Source of the DNA: Arthrobacter sp. HY1533
GTDB taxonomy: Bacteria; Actinomycetota; Actinomycetes; Actinomycetales; Micrococcaceae
Assembly: GCF_027568515.1 (NCBI RefSeq)
Contig: NZ_JANKZF010000001.1
Span: forward strand, 372,001-436,000
Direction: 5' to 3'
DNA: 64,000 nucleotides
The notes beneath the pieces are model-generated. The model was given only the letters and a program-made list of their open reading frames with translations. It ran no database searches and was not told where the DNA came from. The translations under genes and the position numbers were made by a program. Positions 9,933 to 18,996 of this stretch are shown one piece after another. Each line of letters starts with the position of its first letter. Positions within the stretch are counted from its first letter, which is position 1.

Positions 9933-10570
9933 GCCGGCTCCCCCAGCCGCGACACGTGTTCCACGAGCTCGGCAATGGAAACGAGCACCAGCCCATGGGT
10001 GTCGGCAAACTCGCGCAGGCCGCCGAGCCGGAGCATTTCGCCGGAATCGTCCACCACCTCGGCTATGACGCCCACCGGCTCGCAGCCGGCCAGCCTGCAC
10101 AGCTCAACGGCGGCCTCGGTGTGCCCGGGGCGCTGGCGCACTCCCCCGGCAACGGCGCGCAGCGGGAACATGTGCCCGGGGCGGGTGATGGTGTCCGGGC
10201 CGGAGCCGGGGGCTGCCAGCACGTTGGCCGTCAGGGAGCGGTCGGTGGCGCTGATGCCGGTGGAGACACCGAGTGCGGCGTCGCAGCTGACAGTGTAGGC
10301 CGTGCCCTTGGCGTCCTCGTTGCGCTCCACCATGGGCGGGAGGGCCAGCCGGTCCGCGGTGGCGTCCTCCATGGGGATGCAGATGACGCCCGAGCTGTGC
10401 CGGATAGTCCAGCCCATGAGTGCCGGGGTGCTGTGCTGGGCGGCGAAGATGATGTCGCCCTCGTTTTCGCGGTCCTCGTCGTCCACGACGAGCACCGCCT
10501 CCCCGCGCGCCATGGCGGCGATGGCCAGCGGGATGGCGTCCAGGACGCTTGGCGTGGTTGTGGTGTCCAT
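9929..10570 (-). CDS. ribB: 3,4-dihydroxy-2-butanone 4-phosphate synthase
   Basis: RibB converts ribulose 5-phosphate to the four-carbon unit of riboflavin. The 213 residues include the acidic metal loop VVDDEDRENEGDIIFAAQ, the substrate motif RPGHMFPLRAVAGGV and RPGHTEAAVELCRLAG. The product ends right after the RibB fold, and the stop overlaps the ribA start, so it is monofunctional rather than the usual RibBA fusion. It starts three bases after the ribE stop region, in a tight operon. Confidence 0.96.
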
Positions 10571-10572
10571 GC

Positions 10573-11211
10573 TCAGGCCCCCTGTTCCGTGGCGGGAAGG
10601 CTGCTAAATTCAAGCAGCCGCTGCGCGTACTTGGCCAGCACGTCCACCTCAAGGTTGACGGCTGCGCCCACGGCCTTTGCCCCGAGCCCGGTGTGTTCCA
10701 GGGTGACGGGGATGAGCCCCACCTCAAACCACTGTTCCGGCAAGGCTGCCGGGCTGACGGCGGTCACGGTGAGGGACACGCCGTCGATGGCGATGGAGCC
10801 CTTCTCGGCAATGTACCGGGCCAGGGGGCGCGGCACGGAGAAGCGCAGCCTGTCCCACTTGCCCTGGTTTTCGCGCTCCAGCAGGGAGCCGGTGCCGTCC
10901 ACGTGGCCCTGGACCACGTGCCCGTCGAGCCGGCCGCCGGCCTGGACGCAGCGTTCCAGGTTGACGGTGTCGCCTGCGGCCAGGGCACCGGTGGTGGTGC
11001 GGACAAGGGTTTCGCCCATGACGTCCACCTCAACAGTCCCGCCGTCGAGCCGGGTGGCGGTCAGGCAGACGCCGTCCACGGCGATGGAACCGCCCAGTTC
11101 CATGCCTTCAAGTACGGCGCCGGCGTCCAGGACCAGCACGGCGCTGTCGCTTTCGGGGCGGTGTTCCAGGGCCAGGACGGTGCCGCGGCCCTCAATGATT
11201 CCAGTGAACAT
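10573..11211 (-). CDS. ribE: Riboflavin synthase alpha chain
   Basis: This enzyme dismutates two lumazines to riboflavin. The 212-residue protein begins with the invariant MFTGIIEGRG and contains two lumazine-binding barrel repeats, marked by GGSIAVDGVCLTAT and KGSIAIDGVSLTVTAV, each with a VNLE/VNLEVD edge. The ATG at 11211 lies two bases after the ribD stop. The longer open frame upstream overlaps ribD and is not real. Confidence 0.97.
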   Translation of the reverse strand: MFTGIIEGRGTVLALEHRPESDSAVLVLDAGAVLEGMELGGSIAVDGVCLTATRLDGGTVEVDVMGETLVRTTTGALAAGDTVNLERCVQAGGRLDGHVVQGHVDGTGSLLERENQGKWDRLRFSVPRPLARYIAEKGSIAIDGVSLTVTAVSPAALPEQWFEVGLIPVTLEHTGLGAKAVGAAVNLEVDVLAKYAQRLLEFSSLPATEQGA

Positions 11212-11213
11212 CT

Positions 11214-12365
11214 CTACAGTCCTTCTTCGCGGGCGGCCGCACGGGCCGGCATCAGCGTCAATTTCAAGTCCGGGCCCAGCACTTCGACGGGTCCGGTGGT
11301 GGTGGAGTCCCATTCCCAGCGCTGGGCCTCGGTGAGAGTGCCGATGCCAAGGTCGGTCAGGGCGGGAATGCCGGCGCCGAGCAGCGTGGGGGCCAGGTAC
11401 ACGACGAGTTCGTCCACCATGCCGCGGGCCAGGAAGGCCGCGTTGATCTTGGCGCCTCCCTCGATCATGATGTGGCCCACGCCCCGTTCGTGGAGTTCAC
11501 GCACCACGACGGCAGGGTCGTGGGTGTGCAGGGCCAGGAAGTCTTCGCTGCCCAGGCGCGCCGGGGTGGCCGGAGTGTCGGGGGTGCCTCGGACGGCGGC
11601 GTCGGCCGGGATGTCGCGCAGTCCCATGACCACCCGCAGCGGCTGCCCGGCGGCTTCCGAGCCGTCGGCAGCGCGGGCGGTCAGGCGGGGGTTGTCGGCC
11701 AGGACCGTTCCGGTTCCCACCACGATGGCGTCCACCCGGGCGCGCAGCTCGTGCGAGTCCTGCCGGGATTCCTCGGAGGTGATCCACTGGCTGGTCCCGT
11801 CCAGGGCGGCAATGCGCCCGTCGACTGTCTGCGCCAGCCGGGCGGTAATGAAAGGCCGGTTTTCCCGGACAGCCACGAACCACTGCCGGTTCAGATCCTG
11901 GGCCTCGACGGACATGAGCCCCATGCGGACGTTGATGCCCTCGTTGTGCAGGATCTGTGCACCCCCGGAGGCGGGCATGTGCGGGTCGGCGACGGCGAAC
12001 ACCACGTTGCCGATGCCGGCGTCGAGGATTGCCTGGGTGCACGGGCCGGTGCGTCCCGTGTGGCTGCACGGCTCCAGGGTCACGATGAGCGTTGCGGCGG
12101 AGAGGTCGCGTTTGACTCCCGTGCCCAGGAGGCGGTTGATGACGTCGGCCTCGGCGTGGGCGGTGCCGGCGCCGCGGTGGTGCCCAATGGCCAGGAACGT
12201 TCCGTCGGCGTCAATGATGACGGCCCCGACCAGCGGGTTGGAACCTCGCACGCCCTGGCGGGCCGCCGAGAGCGCGGTCTCCATGCCCAGGATCTCCGCA
12301 TCGGTGAAGTGCTCGGATTCGCCGCCCTCGTTGAAGGGTTCCTGGTTCAGGTAATTGTTGCTCAT
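11214..12365 (-). CDS. ribD: Bifunctional riboflavin deaminase/reductase
   Basis: RibD deaminates and then reduces the GTP-derived pyrimidine. The first ~150 residues are a cytidine-deaminase-like domain with NPLVGAVI, the zinc histidine in HAEADVINRL and the zinc cysteines in LEPCSHTGRTGPC. The rest is a dihydrofolate-reductase-like domain with RLAQTVDGRIA, VVGTGTVLADNP and MIEGGAKINAAFL. At 383 residues it has normal length. The ATG overlaps the upstream ribM/pnuC stop by four bases. Confidence 0.96.
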   Translation of the reverse strand: MSNNYLNQEPFNEGGESEHFTDAEILGMETALSAARQGVRGSNPLVGAVIIDADGTFLAIGHHRGAGTAHAEADVINRLLGTGVKRDLSAATLIVTLEPCSHTGRTGPCTQAILDAGIGNVVFAVADPHMPASGGAQILHNEGINVRMGLMSVEAQDLNRQWFVAVRENRPFITARLAQTVDGRIAALDGTSQWITSEESRQDSHELRARVDAIVVGTGTVLADNPRLTARAADGSEAAGQPLRVVMGLRDIPADAAVRGTPDTPATPARLGSEDFLALHTHDPAVVVRELHERGVGHIMIEGGAKINAAFLARGMVDELVVYLAPTLLGAGIPALTDLGIGTLTEAQRWEWDSTTTGPVEVLGPDLKLTLMPARAAAREEGL

Positions 12366-13102
12366 GGCTGGGCCTCTCTGTTGACCACTGTGATGTCCGG
12401 GAAGGTGGCGTCGACCGACACCAGGCGGGCCTGGGCGTCACTGTTGCGCTGCACCCTCCACCATACGAAGAATCCGGCCAATGTAAATGCGCCGTAGAAG
12501 ATGTACATGAAGGCGGAGGCGTAGTAGCCGGCGCTGAACAGCAGCGGCACGCCCACCAGGTCCACTGCCACCCAGATCAGCCAGAATTCAACCCAGCCCT
12601 TGGCCATGCCGTAGGTGGCCAGCAGGGAGCCCATGAAGATCCAGGCGTCGGCCCAGACGGGTTCGTAGGAACCCAGGGCGCGGAAGATGGGGGTCAGCAC
12701 GGCAGTGCCGCCCACCATGGCGGCAACCAGGAGCCAGCGCACGCGCGTCCCGGCCCAGCGGGGGGCGACGGCCTCGCCCACGTGGGTTCCGGCGTCGGGC
12801 CGTGCATGGCGGGTCTGGTTCCAGCGGTGCCAGCCGTAGACGGACACGGCAATGAACATGATTTGCCGGCCGGCCTGGCCCAGCAGGTTCACGTGGTCGG
12901 CCGAGCCGAAGACGGAGCCCATGAATACCGTGAAGAGAAGAATGTTGCCGAGGATGCCCACCGGCCATGCCCAGATTTTGCGGCGCATTCCGCCGAGGGC
13001 GCTGGCGAGCCCAAAAAGATTGCCTATGACTTCGCGCCACAAAAGGAATCCGCCACCGGCGAATTCAAGTTTGGCGTCAAAGAGCCATCGCAGAAAGTCC
13101 AC
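12362..13102 (-). CDS. ribM: PnuC-family transporter, probable riboflavin importer RibM
   Basis: This 246-residue membrane protein has about seven hydrophobic segments and PnuC-type motifs (WPVGILGNILLFTVF, YGWHRW, VEFWLIWVAVDLVGVPLLF). PnuC proteins take up nicotinamide riboside, but actinobacterial relatives encoded in riboflavin operons (RibM/PnuX) import riboflavin. The FMN riboswitch immediately upstream and the rib genes downstream strongly favour the riboflavin role here. Translation probably starts at GTG 13102 with a GGGTAGG site. First gene of the operon. Confidence 0.88.
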   Translation of the reverse strand: MDFLRWLFDAKLEFAGGGFLLWREVIGNLFGLASALGGMRRKIWAWPVGILGNILLFTVFMGSVFGSADHVNLLGQAGRQIMFIAVSVYGWHRWNQTRHARPDAGTHVGEAVAPRWAGTRVRWLLVAAMVGGTAVLTPIFRALGSYEPVWADAWIFMGSLLATYGMAKGWVEFWLIWVAVDLVGVPLLFSAGYYASAFMYIFYGAFTLAGFFVWWRVQRNSDAQARLVSVDATFPDITVVNREAQP

Positions 13103-13222
13103 TGTTACCTACCCTTTCAAGACCGCGATGGCTCCGGGGGTAACGACAGGGCTGGCTCACCCATGCGGGGGCGTCGGCAGCGTATGCTGCTGCGACACCT
13201 TTGGCGGGTGGCCAAAACTGTT

Positions 13223-13364
13223 CGTGCTTCTCCCATCCAGACTTTAACTGTCGGTTCCGGAATTTCACCAGATCAACCGTGCGCTGCGTGGCTGTTTCCA
13301 GCCGGCTGCGCGCGGGTCGCGGACTATAACCGCCGGTTCGGAATTACACCGACCCCGGAGCACG
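13223..13364 (-). ncRNA. FMN riboswitch (RFN element)
   Basis: On the minus strand the element opens with CGTGCT, which pairs with AGCACG at its 3' end (P1). The highly conserved FMN-aptamer strings GGGGTCGGTG, AATTCCGAACCGGCGG, TATAGTCCGCGACCC, GGTGAAATTCCGGAACCGAC and AGTCTGGATGGGAGAAG follow in order. The variable P3 stem is GC-rich. It precedes the rib operon by 120 bases; a stem at 13170-13199 and a TTTGGC/GCCAAA stem at 13200-13217 may form the expression platform. FMN should switch the operon off. Confidence 0.97.
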
Positions 13365-13387
13365 TGATACTTCATTTAGTTCTGCCG

Positions 13388-13433
13388 CCGCAATTGCGGA
13401 CAGCAGTTACAGTATGGCACCAATTGCGGTGCC
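13388..13433 (-). promoter_or_regulatory. Probable rib promoter region with two overlapping palindromes
   Basis: Just upstream of the riboswitch, the perfect palindrome CCGCAATTGCGG (13388-13399) and the inverted repeat GGCACC-N6-GGTGCC (13416-13433) both contain CAATTGCGG, with starts exactly 30 bases apart. A -10-like TACTGT on the minus strand (13414-13409) lies between them. This looks like a promoter flanked by operator half-sites; no good -35 is seen. The regulator is unknown. Confidence 0.45.
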
Positions 13434-13456
13434 TGCTGAATTGCTTACCTCATGTG

Positions 13457-13502
13457 AAAGGCACGGCGGGCCGGATTCATTCCCCGGCCCCGCCGCGCCT
13501 TT
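13457..13502 (-). terminator. Terminator downstream of rpe
   Basis: AAAGGCACGGCGGGCCGG and CCGGCCCCGCCGCGCCTTT pair over 16-18 bases, with minor mismatches, around a nine-base loop. On the minus strand the stem is followed by TTTCAC. It lies 13 bases after the rpe stop and isolates the def-fmt-rsmB-rpe operon from the rib promoter. Confidence 0.75.
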
Positions 13503-13515
13503 CCACGCAGCCTGC

Positions 13516-14202
13516 TCAGACGCGGGAGGCGAAGGCCAGCTGGCCCCTGGCGCGCAGGGCGTCGATGGCTGCCTCGGGCGATTCCTTGCCGTACACGGCG
13601 GAGCCGGCAACGAAGATGTTGGCCCCGGCCTCTGCGGCGCGCGTGATGGTTTCCTCGGTGATGCCGCCGTCCACCTGGATGGCCACGTTGACGCCGCTGC
13701 CCTCGATCGCGGCGCGGGCGCGGCGGATCTTGGGCAGCGTCACGTCCAGGAATGCCTGGCCGCCGAAGCCGGGCTCAACCGTCATGATGAGCAGCATGTC
13801 CAGCTCGGGCAGCATGTCCAGGTACGGCTCGACGGCGGTGGCCGGGCGCAGTGCCATGCCCGCCTTGGCGCCGCGGGCACGCAGTTCACGGGCCAGCTTG
13901 ATGGGTGCGTCCGAGGCCTCCACGTGGAAGGTGACCGAGTCCAAGCCGGCGTCTGCGTACAGCGGCGCCCAGCGGTCCACGTCGGCAATCATCAGGTGGG
14001 CATCCAGCGGGACCGGGCTGACCTGCTGGATCCGCTCCACCACGGGCAGGCCGATGGTCAGGTTCGGCACAAACCGGTTGTCCATGACATCAACGTGCAC
14101 GGCGTCGGCGTTGGCAATCCGGGCAAGCTCGGCCTGCAGGTTGACGAAGTCGGCGGAAAGGATGCTGGGGTTGATACAGCATTTTAGCGAAGTGCTGGAC
14201 AC
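13516..14202 (-). CDS. rpe: Ribulose-phosphate 3-epimerase
   Basis: Rpe interconverts ribulose 5-phosphate and xylulose 5-phosphate in the pentose phosphate pathway. The 228-residue barrel has [44 protein letters not shown] and [11 protein letters not shown], which hold the metal-binding His/Asp and phosphate site. The start is GTG at 14202. It is the last gene after rsmB (31-base gap). Its product, via ribulose 5-phosphate, also feeds RibB next door. Confidence 0.97.
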   Translation of the reverse strand: MSSTSLKCCINPSILSADFVNLQAELARIANADAVHVDVMDNRFVPNLTIGLPVVERIQQVSPVPLDAHLMIADVDRWAPLYADAGLDSVTFHVEASDAPIKLARELRARGAKAGMALRPATAVEPYLDMLPELDMLLIMTVEPGFGGQAFLDVTLPKIRRARAAIEGSGVNVAIQVDGGITEETITRAAEAGANIFVAGSAVYGKESPEAAIDALRARGQLAFASRV

Positions 14203-14233
14203 GGAAGTGGCCTCATCTTTTCTGTTGGGGGGA

Positions 14234-15781
14234 CTAGTTCTTTCGGATCAGGGCGATGAACATGGCGTCGCTCTGGTGGATGTGCGGCCACAGCTGGGCC
14301 GTCATCCTGTGCGCAGGCACGGCGGCGGAGGGGTTGCCGGCGGCCACGTCCCCGCTCAGGCTCGCGGCGTCCAGGGCGGCGCCGGCGTCGATCAGTTCCA
14401 GGTCGTCGCGCTTGCGCACGGCGTCCTCGACCACGGCGAGGGTCTCGGCCACGTGCGGGGAGCAGGTCACATATGCCACGACTCCCCCGGGCTTGACGGC
14501 GTCCAGGGCCGAGGCGAGCAGCTCACGCTGCAGCGGGCCAAGCTCGGAGACGTCGGAGAGCTGGCGGCGCCAACGTGATTCCGGGCGGCGGCGCAGCGCG
14601 CCCAGGCCCGTGCAGGGTGCGTCGACCAGGATGCGGTCGAAGGCTTCCGGGTGTTCGCGGCCAATGTCGCGGCCGTCGCCGGTGCGCACGGTCCAGGCGT
14701 CTTCCGGCACGGCACCCAGCGCCTGGGAGACCAGCTTGGCCCGGTGCACGGAGGGCTCGTTGGCCAGCAGCCACGCACCCTTTTCCGCCGCGAGGGCGGC
14801 CAGCAGTGCGGCCTTGCCGCCGGGGCCGGCGCACATGTCGAGCCAGCGCTCCTCACCGTCGGCCAGTTCCGAGGTGATCGGCACGGCGGCCAGTGCGCGG
14901 GCCACGAGCTGGGAGCCGGCGTCCTGGACGCGGACGGCGCCGTCGCGGACGCTTTCCAGGCGGCTGAGGTCGCCACCTGAGGAGAGGGCGGAGTCAACCA
15001 CGAGCTCGCCGGGGGTGAAGCCGGCGTCGAAGGCCTCGGACAGGTCGCCGAACCCGGGCAGCGCCACGAGGTTCACCACGGGGGCGGCGTTGTCTGCCTC
15101 CAGGAGCGCGGTGATTTCGCTGACGTCGCGGCCGTGTGCCACGAGCGCCTGGCGCATGGCGCGGACAATCCACTCGGGGTGGGAATGCTGGATCGAGGCG
15201 ATCTTGACGTCATCGCTCAGGCCCGCGGTGAGTTCGGCAGTCCAGGTGTCCAGGTCCTTTGCGGCAACCTTGCGCAGCACGGCGTTGACCATGCCGGAGG
15301 GGCCGGCGCCGATGACGGCGCGGGCCAGGCCCACGGTCTGGTCCAGGGCGGCGTGGCTGGGGACACGCATGGCGAGCAGCTGGTGCACACCGATGCGGAG
15401 TGCGTCCAGGATGGCGGGGTCCACCTCGGACAGGGGGCGGTCCACGCAGGTGGCCAGGATGGCGTCGTAGGTGCCCTGTGCGCGCAGTGCGCCGTAGGCC
15501 AGTTCCGTGGCGAAGCCGGCGTCGCGGCGGTCCAGGTGGTGCTTGCGGATGCGGGTGGGCAGCACCAGGTTGGCGTAGGCGTCGTCGGCCGAGACGGCAC
15601 GGAGCACCTCAAATGCCACGAGGCGTGCGGGGTCCGCTGCGCGGGTGCGCTGGCCGGGGGCGGTTTCGGTGCGGTTGCGGGTGGTGCTGCGGTTGCGTTC
15701 ACGCCCGGCCGAGTCGCGGCGCTTGGTGCCGCCCTGGCCGTTGCTGTGGTGGCCCGAACGTCCGCCGTTGTCGCTGGTCAT
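14234..15781 (-). CDS. rsmB: 16S rRNA (cytosine-C5) methyltransferase, RsmB/NOL1 family
   Basis: This protein is predicted to methylate C967 of 16S rRNA with SAM. It is 515 residues: a basic, disordered N-terminus (~50), a NusB-like RNA-binding domain (about 50-190), and a Rossmann methyltransferase domain with the SAM loop [14 protein letters not shown]. It carries the two cysteines of the mechanism in [19 protein letters not shown] and TCSPH. The ATG overlaps the fmt stop by four bases. A transcription factor role for the NusB part is unlikely because the MTase domain is complete. Confidence 0.94.
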   Translation of the reverse strand: MTSDNGGRSGHHSNGQGGTKRRDSAGRERNRSTTRNRTETAPGQRTRAADPARLVAFEVLRAVSADDAYANLVLPTRIRKHHLDRRDAGFATELAYGALRAQGTYDAILATCVDRPLSEVDPAILDALRIGVHQLLAMRVPSHAALDQTVGLARAVIGAGPSGMVNAVLRKVAAKDLDTWTAELTAGLSDDVKIASIQHSHPEWIVRAMRQALVAHGRDVSEITALLEADNAAPVVNLVALPGFGDLSEAFDAGFTPGELVVDSALSSGGDLSRLESVRDGAVRVQDAGSQLVARALAAVPITSELADGEERWLDMCAGPGGKAALLAALAAEKGAWLLANEPSVHRAKLVSQALGAVPEDAWTVRTGDGRDIGREHPEAFDRILVDAPCTGLGALRRRPESRWRRQLSDVSELGPLQRELLASALDAVKPGGVVAYVTCSPHVAETLAVVEDAVRKRDDLELIDAGAALDAASLSGDVAAGNPSAAVPAHRMTAQLWPHIHQSDAMFIALIRKN

Positions 15782-16698
15782 TCAAACACCGTTTCTTCCT
15801 TGTTGGCCAGGCCGCGTGCCCAGTCCATTGCATTCATCATTTTCTTGCCCGCAGGCTGCACCTGCACGAGTTCCACGGCATGGGAGCCTGTGCCCGCCAG
15901 CACGGACTTGCCGTCGATCCGCACCTGGCCCGGGGCCAGGTCCGCCACATCCGGGCGCATCGTGACCGGCCCCAGCTTGAAGCGCTGTCCGGCCAGTGTG
16001 GTCCAGGCGCCCGGCTCGGTGGTGACGCCGCGGATGCGCCGGTTGATGGCCAGCGCCGGGTCCTCCCAGCGGACATGCCCGTCCTCAAGCGTCAGTTTGG
16101 GTGCCAGTGTTACCTCACCCTGCTGCGGGATGCCCGCAATCCGCCCGGCGCCAATGCCGTCAATGACCTGGGCCAGCAGCACGGCCCCGCTGTGGGACAG
16201 GCGCTCCAGCAGCGCGGCGCTGGTGTCGTCGGGGCGGACGGACTCTGTCATGGTGCCGAAGACGGGTCCCGTGTCCAGGCCCTTTTCCAGCTGGAACGCG
16301 GATGCGCCGGTGACTTCGTCGCCGTTGATGACCGAGTGTTGCACGGGCGCTGCACCGCGCCAGGCGGGCAGCAGGGAGAAGTGCAGGTTGATCCAGCCGT
16401 GTTCCGGGATGGCCAGGGCACTTTCCGGGACCAGGGCGCCGTAGGCCACGATCGCCGCAACGTCCGGGGCGGCGGCGGCAATGGCGGCGGCAGCATCGGC
16501 GTCGACCTTGTCCGCCTTGATCAGCGGCAGGCCCAGTTCCTCGGCGCGCGCGGCAACGGGCGACGGCGTGAGGACCCTTTTGCGGCCAAGCGGCGCGTCG
16601 GGGCGGGTCAGGACCGCGACGACTTCGTGCCCTGCGGCCAGCAACGCCTCAAGCGAGGGCAGCGCAACGGCAGGTGTTCCGGCAAAAAGGACCTTCAC
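15778..16698 (-). CDS. fmt: Methionyl-tRNA formyltransferase
   Basis: Fmt formylates initiator Met-tRNA using 10-formyl-THF. The 306 residues begin VKVLFAGTPAVALPSLEAL from a GTG at 16698 that overlaps the def stop (GTGA). The catalytic region is slightly unusual at the HGSLLP position, reading INLHFSLLPAWRGAAPVQ, followed by GDEVTGASAFQLEKGLDTG. The C-terminal tRNA-binding barrel follows. The def-fmt pairing is the classical one. Confidence 0.96.
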   Translation of the reverse strand: MKVLFAGTPAVALPSLEALLAAGHEVVAVLTRPDAPLGRKRVLTPSPVAARAEELGLPLIKADKVDADAAAAIAAAAPDVAAIVAYGALVPESALAIPEHGWINLHFSLLPAWRGAAPVQHSVINGDEVTGASAFQLEKGLDTGPVFGTMTESVRPDDTSAALLERLSHSGAVLLAQVIDGIGAGRIAGIPQQGEVTLAPKLTLEDGHVRWEDPALAINRRIRGVTTEPGAWTTLAGQRFKLGPVTMRPDVADLAPGQVRIDGKSVLAGTGSHAVELVQVQPAGKKMMNAMDWARGLANKEETVFE

Positions 16699-17258
16699 CT
16701 GGCGGCCCCTGCACCGAAGGCCGAGCCGACGCTCTGGGCGCGCTTGGCCACGGTTTCGGCCGTGACGTTGTGGTAGTTGGCGGTGCGGATGGCGCGCAGG
16801 GCGTCCTTGCGGTCCTCGCCTTCCAGCCGGTCCACGTACAGCTTGCCGTTGAGGTGGTCGGTCTCGTGCTGGAAGCACTTGGCCAGGGTGCCGGTGGCCT
16901 CCATGTCAAGGGGCTTGTTGTGCAGATCGACGCCGGTGATGCGCACCCAGCGGTGTCGCGGCAGGGTGTAGCCCAGGCCCGGCACGGAGAGGCAGCCCTC
17001 GGGCTCGCCGGGGGCCATGTCGTCGCTGGCCACCAGAACCGGGTTGATGATGTGCCCCTCGGCCCCGTCAACGGAGTAGGTGAAGATGCGCTTGTTCACG
17101 CCGATCTGGGGTGCCGCCAGGCCTGCGCCACGCACGTCGTGCATGGTCTGGTGCATGTCCTCGATGAGTTTGGCCAGCTCCGGGCCAAAGTCGGTCACGT
17201 CCTCGGCGACGGTCCTCAGGACGGGGTCGCCGATGATGCGAATGCTCAGGATGGCCAT
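16695..17258 (-). CDS. def: Peptide deformylase
   Basis: Def removes the N-formyl group from nascent proteins. The 187 residues carry the three metal-site motifs in order: GAGLAAPQIG, EGCLSVPG (metal Cys) and QHETDHLNG (HExxH-type). The start is ATG 17258 (MAILSIRIIGDPVLR); the frame is open five codons further but homology begins here. It leads the def-fmt-rsmB-rpe operon, all joined by overlaps or short gaps. Confidence 0.96.
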   Translation of the reverse strand: MAILSIRIIGDPVLRTVAEDVTDFGPELAKLIEDMHQTMHDVRGAGLAAPQIGVNKRIFTYSVDGAEGHIINPVLVASDDMAPGEPEGCLSVPGLGYTLPRHRWVRITGVDLHNKPLDMEATGTLAKCFQHETDHLNGKLYVDRLEGEDRKDALRAIRTANYHNVTAETVAKRAQSVGSAFGAGAAR

Positions 17259-17338
17259 GGGTGGGCACCTCATTCTTGGTCGTGTTGCGGGCCGGGAGCC
17301 GCGGGAAAATCTTCCGGCCAGTCCAGTCTAGTTGTCCC

Positions 17339-18181
17339 CTACCGTCCGGGAGGCGAAATATCGAGCAGAGGGGTACCCGCGGCCGCCGCATCCAATGACG
17401 TTTGCCACACCCGGCGCAGGGAGGCGAACTTGAACCAGTGCGCCTTGAGCACTTCCGGGTTGGCTCGCAGCGTGCGGACCTCTGTCTCGCCGATGGCCAC
17501 GCCGAGCAGCACGGGGTCCTGGCCGTAGTTCCAGGCCTCCCAGCTGCCGGCGGCCTCATCCACAATGGATTCCTCGGCCTTCATGCCGGCCACGAGCTGC
17601 ATGACCACCTTGGCGTCAAGGCTCTTGACCTGGCCGTTGCGGTCGGTTCCCTTGGTCTTGTAGTCGATGATGCACAGCTTGCCGCCGATGGTGGCCACGA
17701 GGTCCAGGGTTCCGGCGTAGCCAACAGTCTGGTTCCACACGGTGATCTCCGGCGCGAGCGGCTTGACGTCGTAGTCCTCCCACCAGGTGTCGAAGCGCAG
17801 GGCAAAGTTTTCCTCGCCCTTTTCCGCCAGCGCCTCGCGGGCCTCGGCCATGCTGTGCGGCCGGTCCAGGGCGCGCAGGGCAACTTGTTCACAGTAGTTG
17901 TGCACGCGGTCGCCACGGGCGGCTGCGGCATCCCGGAACTGTTCGGCGGCGTTGGAGCTGTCACGGACCACCGTGCGCAGCTGGCCCGGGTTGCCCACTG
18001 CGGCGCCAAGATCCGGGTGCTTGGCCACGGCGGAAGCTGCCATGTATCCGATCCAGCCGTCAAGGGTGGTTGCCTGCTGGCCGATCACCGTGGTGATGGA
18101 GGGGACCGTGGGCGGGTCTTGCAGGGAGCGGGCGTACATGCGCCCCAGTTCGGTGCTGTGTGCCAATGCCGGTGCTGTCAT
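17339..18181 (-). CDS. PD-(D/E)XK nuclease-like protein
   Basis: The 280-residue protein starts at ATG 18181 (MTAPALAHSTELGRM) with an AGAGG site. Residues around 170-190 read GTLDLVATIGGKLCIIDYKTKG, which fits the D...(D/E)xK core of the PD-(D/E)XK nuclease superfamily (Cas4/RecB/YqaJ-like). No helicase or Cys cluster accompanies it, so a phage-defence or DNA-repair role cannot be assigned. It stands alone between the tRNA operon and def. The catalytic reading is inference. Confidence 0.6.
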   Translation of the reverse strand: MTAPALAHSTELGRMYARSLQDPPTVPSITTVIGQQATTLDGWIGYMAASAVAKHPDLGAAVGNPGQLRTVVRDSSNAAEQFRDAAAARGDRVHNYCEQVALRALDRPHSMAEAREALAEKGEENFALRFDTWWEDYDVKPLAPEITVWNQTVGYAGTLDLVATIGGKLCIIDYKTKGTDRNGQVKSLDAKVVMQLVAGMKAEESIVDEAAGSWEAWNYGQDPVLLGVAIGETEVRTLRANPEVLKAHWFKFASLRRVWQTSLDAAAAGTPLLDISPPGR

Positions 18182-18306
18182 GACCTCTACTATTCCACTT
18201 CGGGGGGACGCCGCGCAGCCTGCGGGCCGCGGCTGTGGACAACCGCGGCCCAGCAAAAGGGCAACAGCGCTGCCGGGGCGTGGCCGGCGTCGTGCCTTAA
18301 AACAAG

Positions 18307-18337
18307 ACTGCCGGAACCCATGAAGGATTCCGGCAGT
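18307..18337 (-). terminator. Terminator of the tRNA operon
   Basis: ACTGCCGGAA and TTCCGGCAGT form a perfect 10-bp stem, followed on the minus strand by CTTGTTTTAA. It lies just after the last tRNA-Gly and closely resembles the second hairpin at 18538-18574. Confidence 0.85.
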
Positions 18338-18345
18338 TTTGTTTT

Positions 18346-18421
<76 letters not shown>

Positions 18422-18447
18422 AGTTTTCCGCTTTCGCGGGTGTTGCG

Positions 18448-18519
18448 TGGGCGATACTGGGATCGAACCAGTGACCTCTTCCGTGTCAGGGAAGCGCGCT
18501 ACCGCTGCGCCAATCGCCC
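18448..18519 (-). tRNA. tRNA-Val (GAC), copy 1
   Basis: The cloverleaf begins GGGCGATTGGCGCAGCGG. The anticodon loop CTGACAC (GAC) sits on a CTTCC/GGAAG stem, with T-loop TTCGATC and acceptor GGGCGAT/ATCGCCC. CCA is not encoded. It has the same sequence as copy 2 at 18704-18775. Confidence 0.97.
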
Positions 18520-18537
18520 ATCTTGTGGATGGGAATC

Positions 18538-18574
18538 AAAACTGCCGGAACCAAAAGAGGAATCCGGCAGTTTT
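18538..18574 (-). terminator. Internal terminator inside the tRNA cluster
   Basis: AAAACTGCCGGA and TCCGGCAGTTTT form a 12-bp stem with a 13-base loop, followed by TTTTGATT on the minus strand. It lies between tRNA-Gly copy 2 and tRNA-Val copy 1 and shares the CTGCCGGA stem with the terminal hairpin, so it is a duplicate of it. Confidence 0.8.
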
Positions 18575-18585
18575 GACCATTTCCG

Positions 18586-18658
<73 letters not shown>

Positions 18659-18703
18659 AATACTGCTGCCAACTTTCGTCGGCTTGATGGACAAGTCCAT
18701 CAG

Positions 18704-18775
18704 TGGGCGATACTGGGATCGAACCAGTGACCTCTTCCGTGTCAGGGAAGCGCGCTACCGCTGCGCCAATCGCCC
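18704..18775 (-). tRNA. tRNA-Val (GAC), copy 2
   Basis: This has the same body as copy 1, with anticodon GAC in loop CTGACAC and no encoded CCA. It is upstream of tRNA-Gly copy 2 with a 45-base spacer, against 26 bases between the copy 1 pair. Confidence 0.97.
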
Positions 18776-18823
18776 AAATGCATTCTGCTGAACTCTACAG
18801 CAAAATCTTTTGGTTCAGCCAAA

Positions 18824-18897
18824 TGGAGGTGGGAACGGGATTCGAACCCGTGTGCACGGATTTGCAGTCCGTTGCCTCGCCTCTCGGCCACCCCACC
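18824..18897 (-). tRNA. tRNA-Cys (GCA), CCA encoded
   Basis: The cloverleaf begins GGTGGGGTGGCCGAGAGG. The anticodon loop CTGCAAA (GCA) sits on ACGGA/TCCGT, with T-arm ACGGG/CCCGT and acceptor GGTGGGG/TCCCACC. Discriminator T is followed by genomic CCA. Confidence 0.96.
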
Positions 18898-18923
18898 ATG
18901 TAAAACTGAAATGGTGTCATGCG

Positions 18924-18996
<73 letters not shown>

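Noticed and set aside
17339-18181. CRISPR Cas4 or phage-defence nuclease
   Set aside because: The PD-(D/E)XK-like core is present, but there is no Cas4 cysteine cluster, no repeat array, no helicase and no other defence gene around it.
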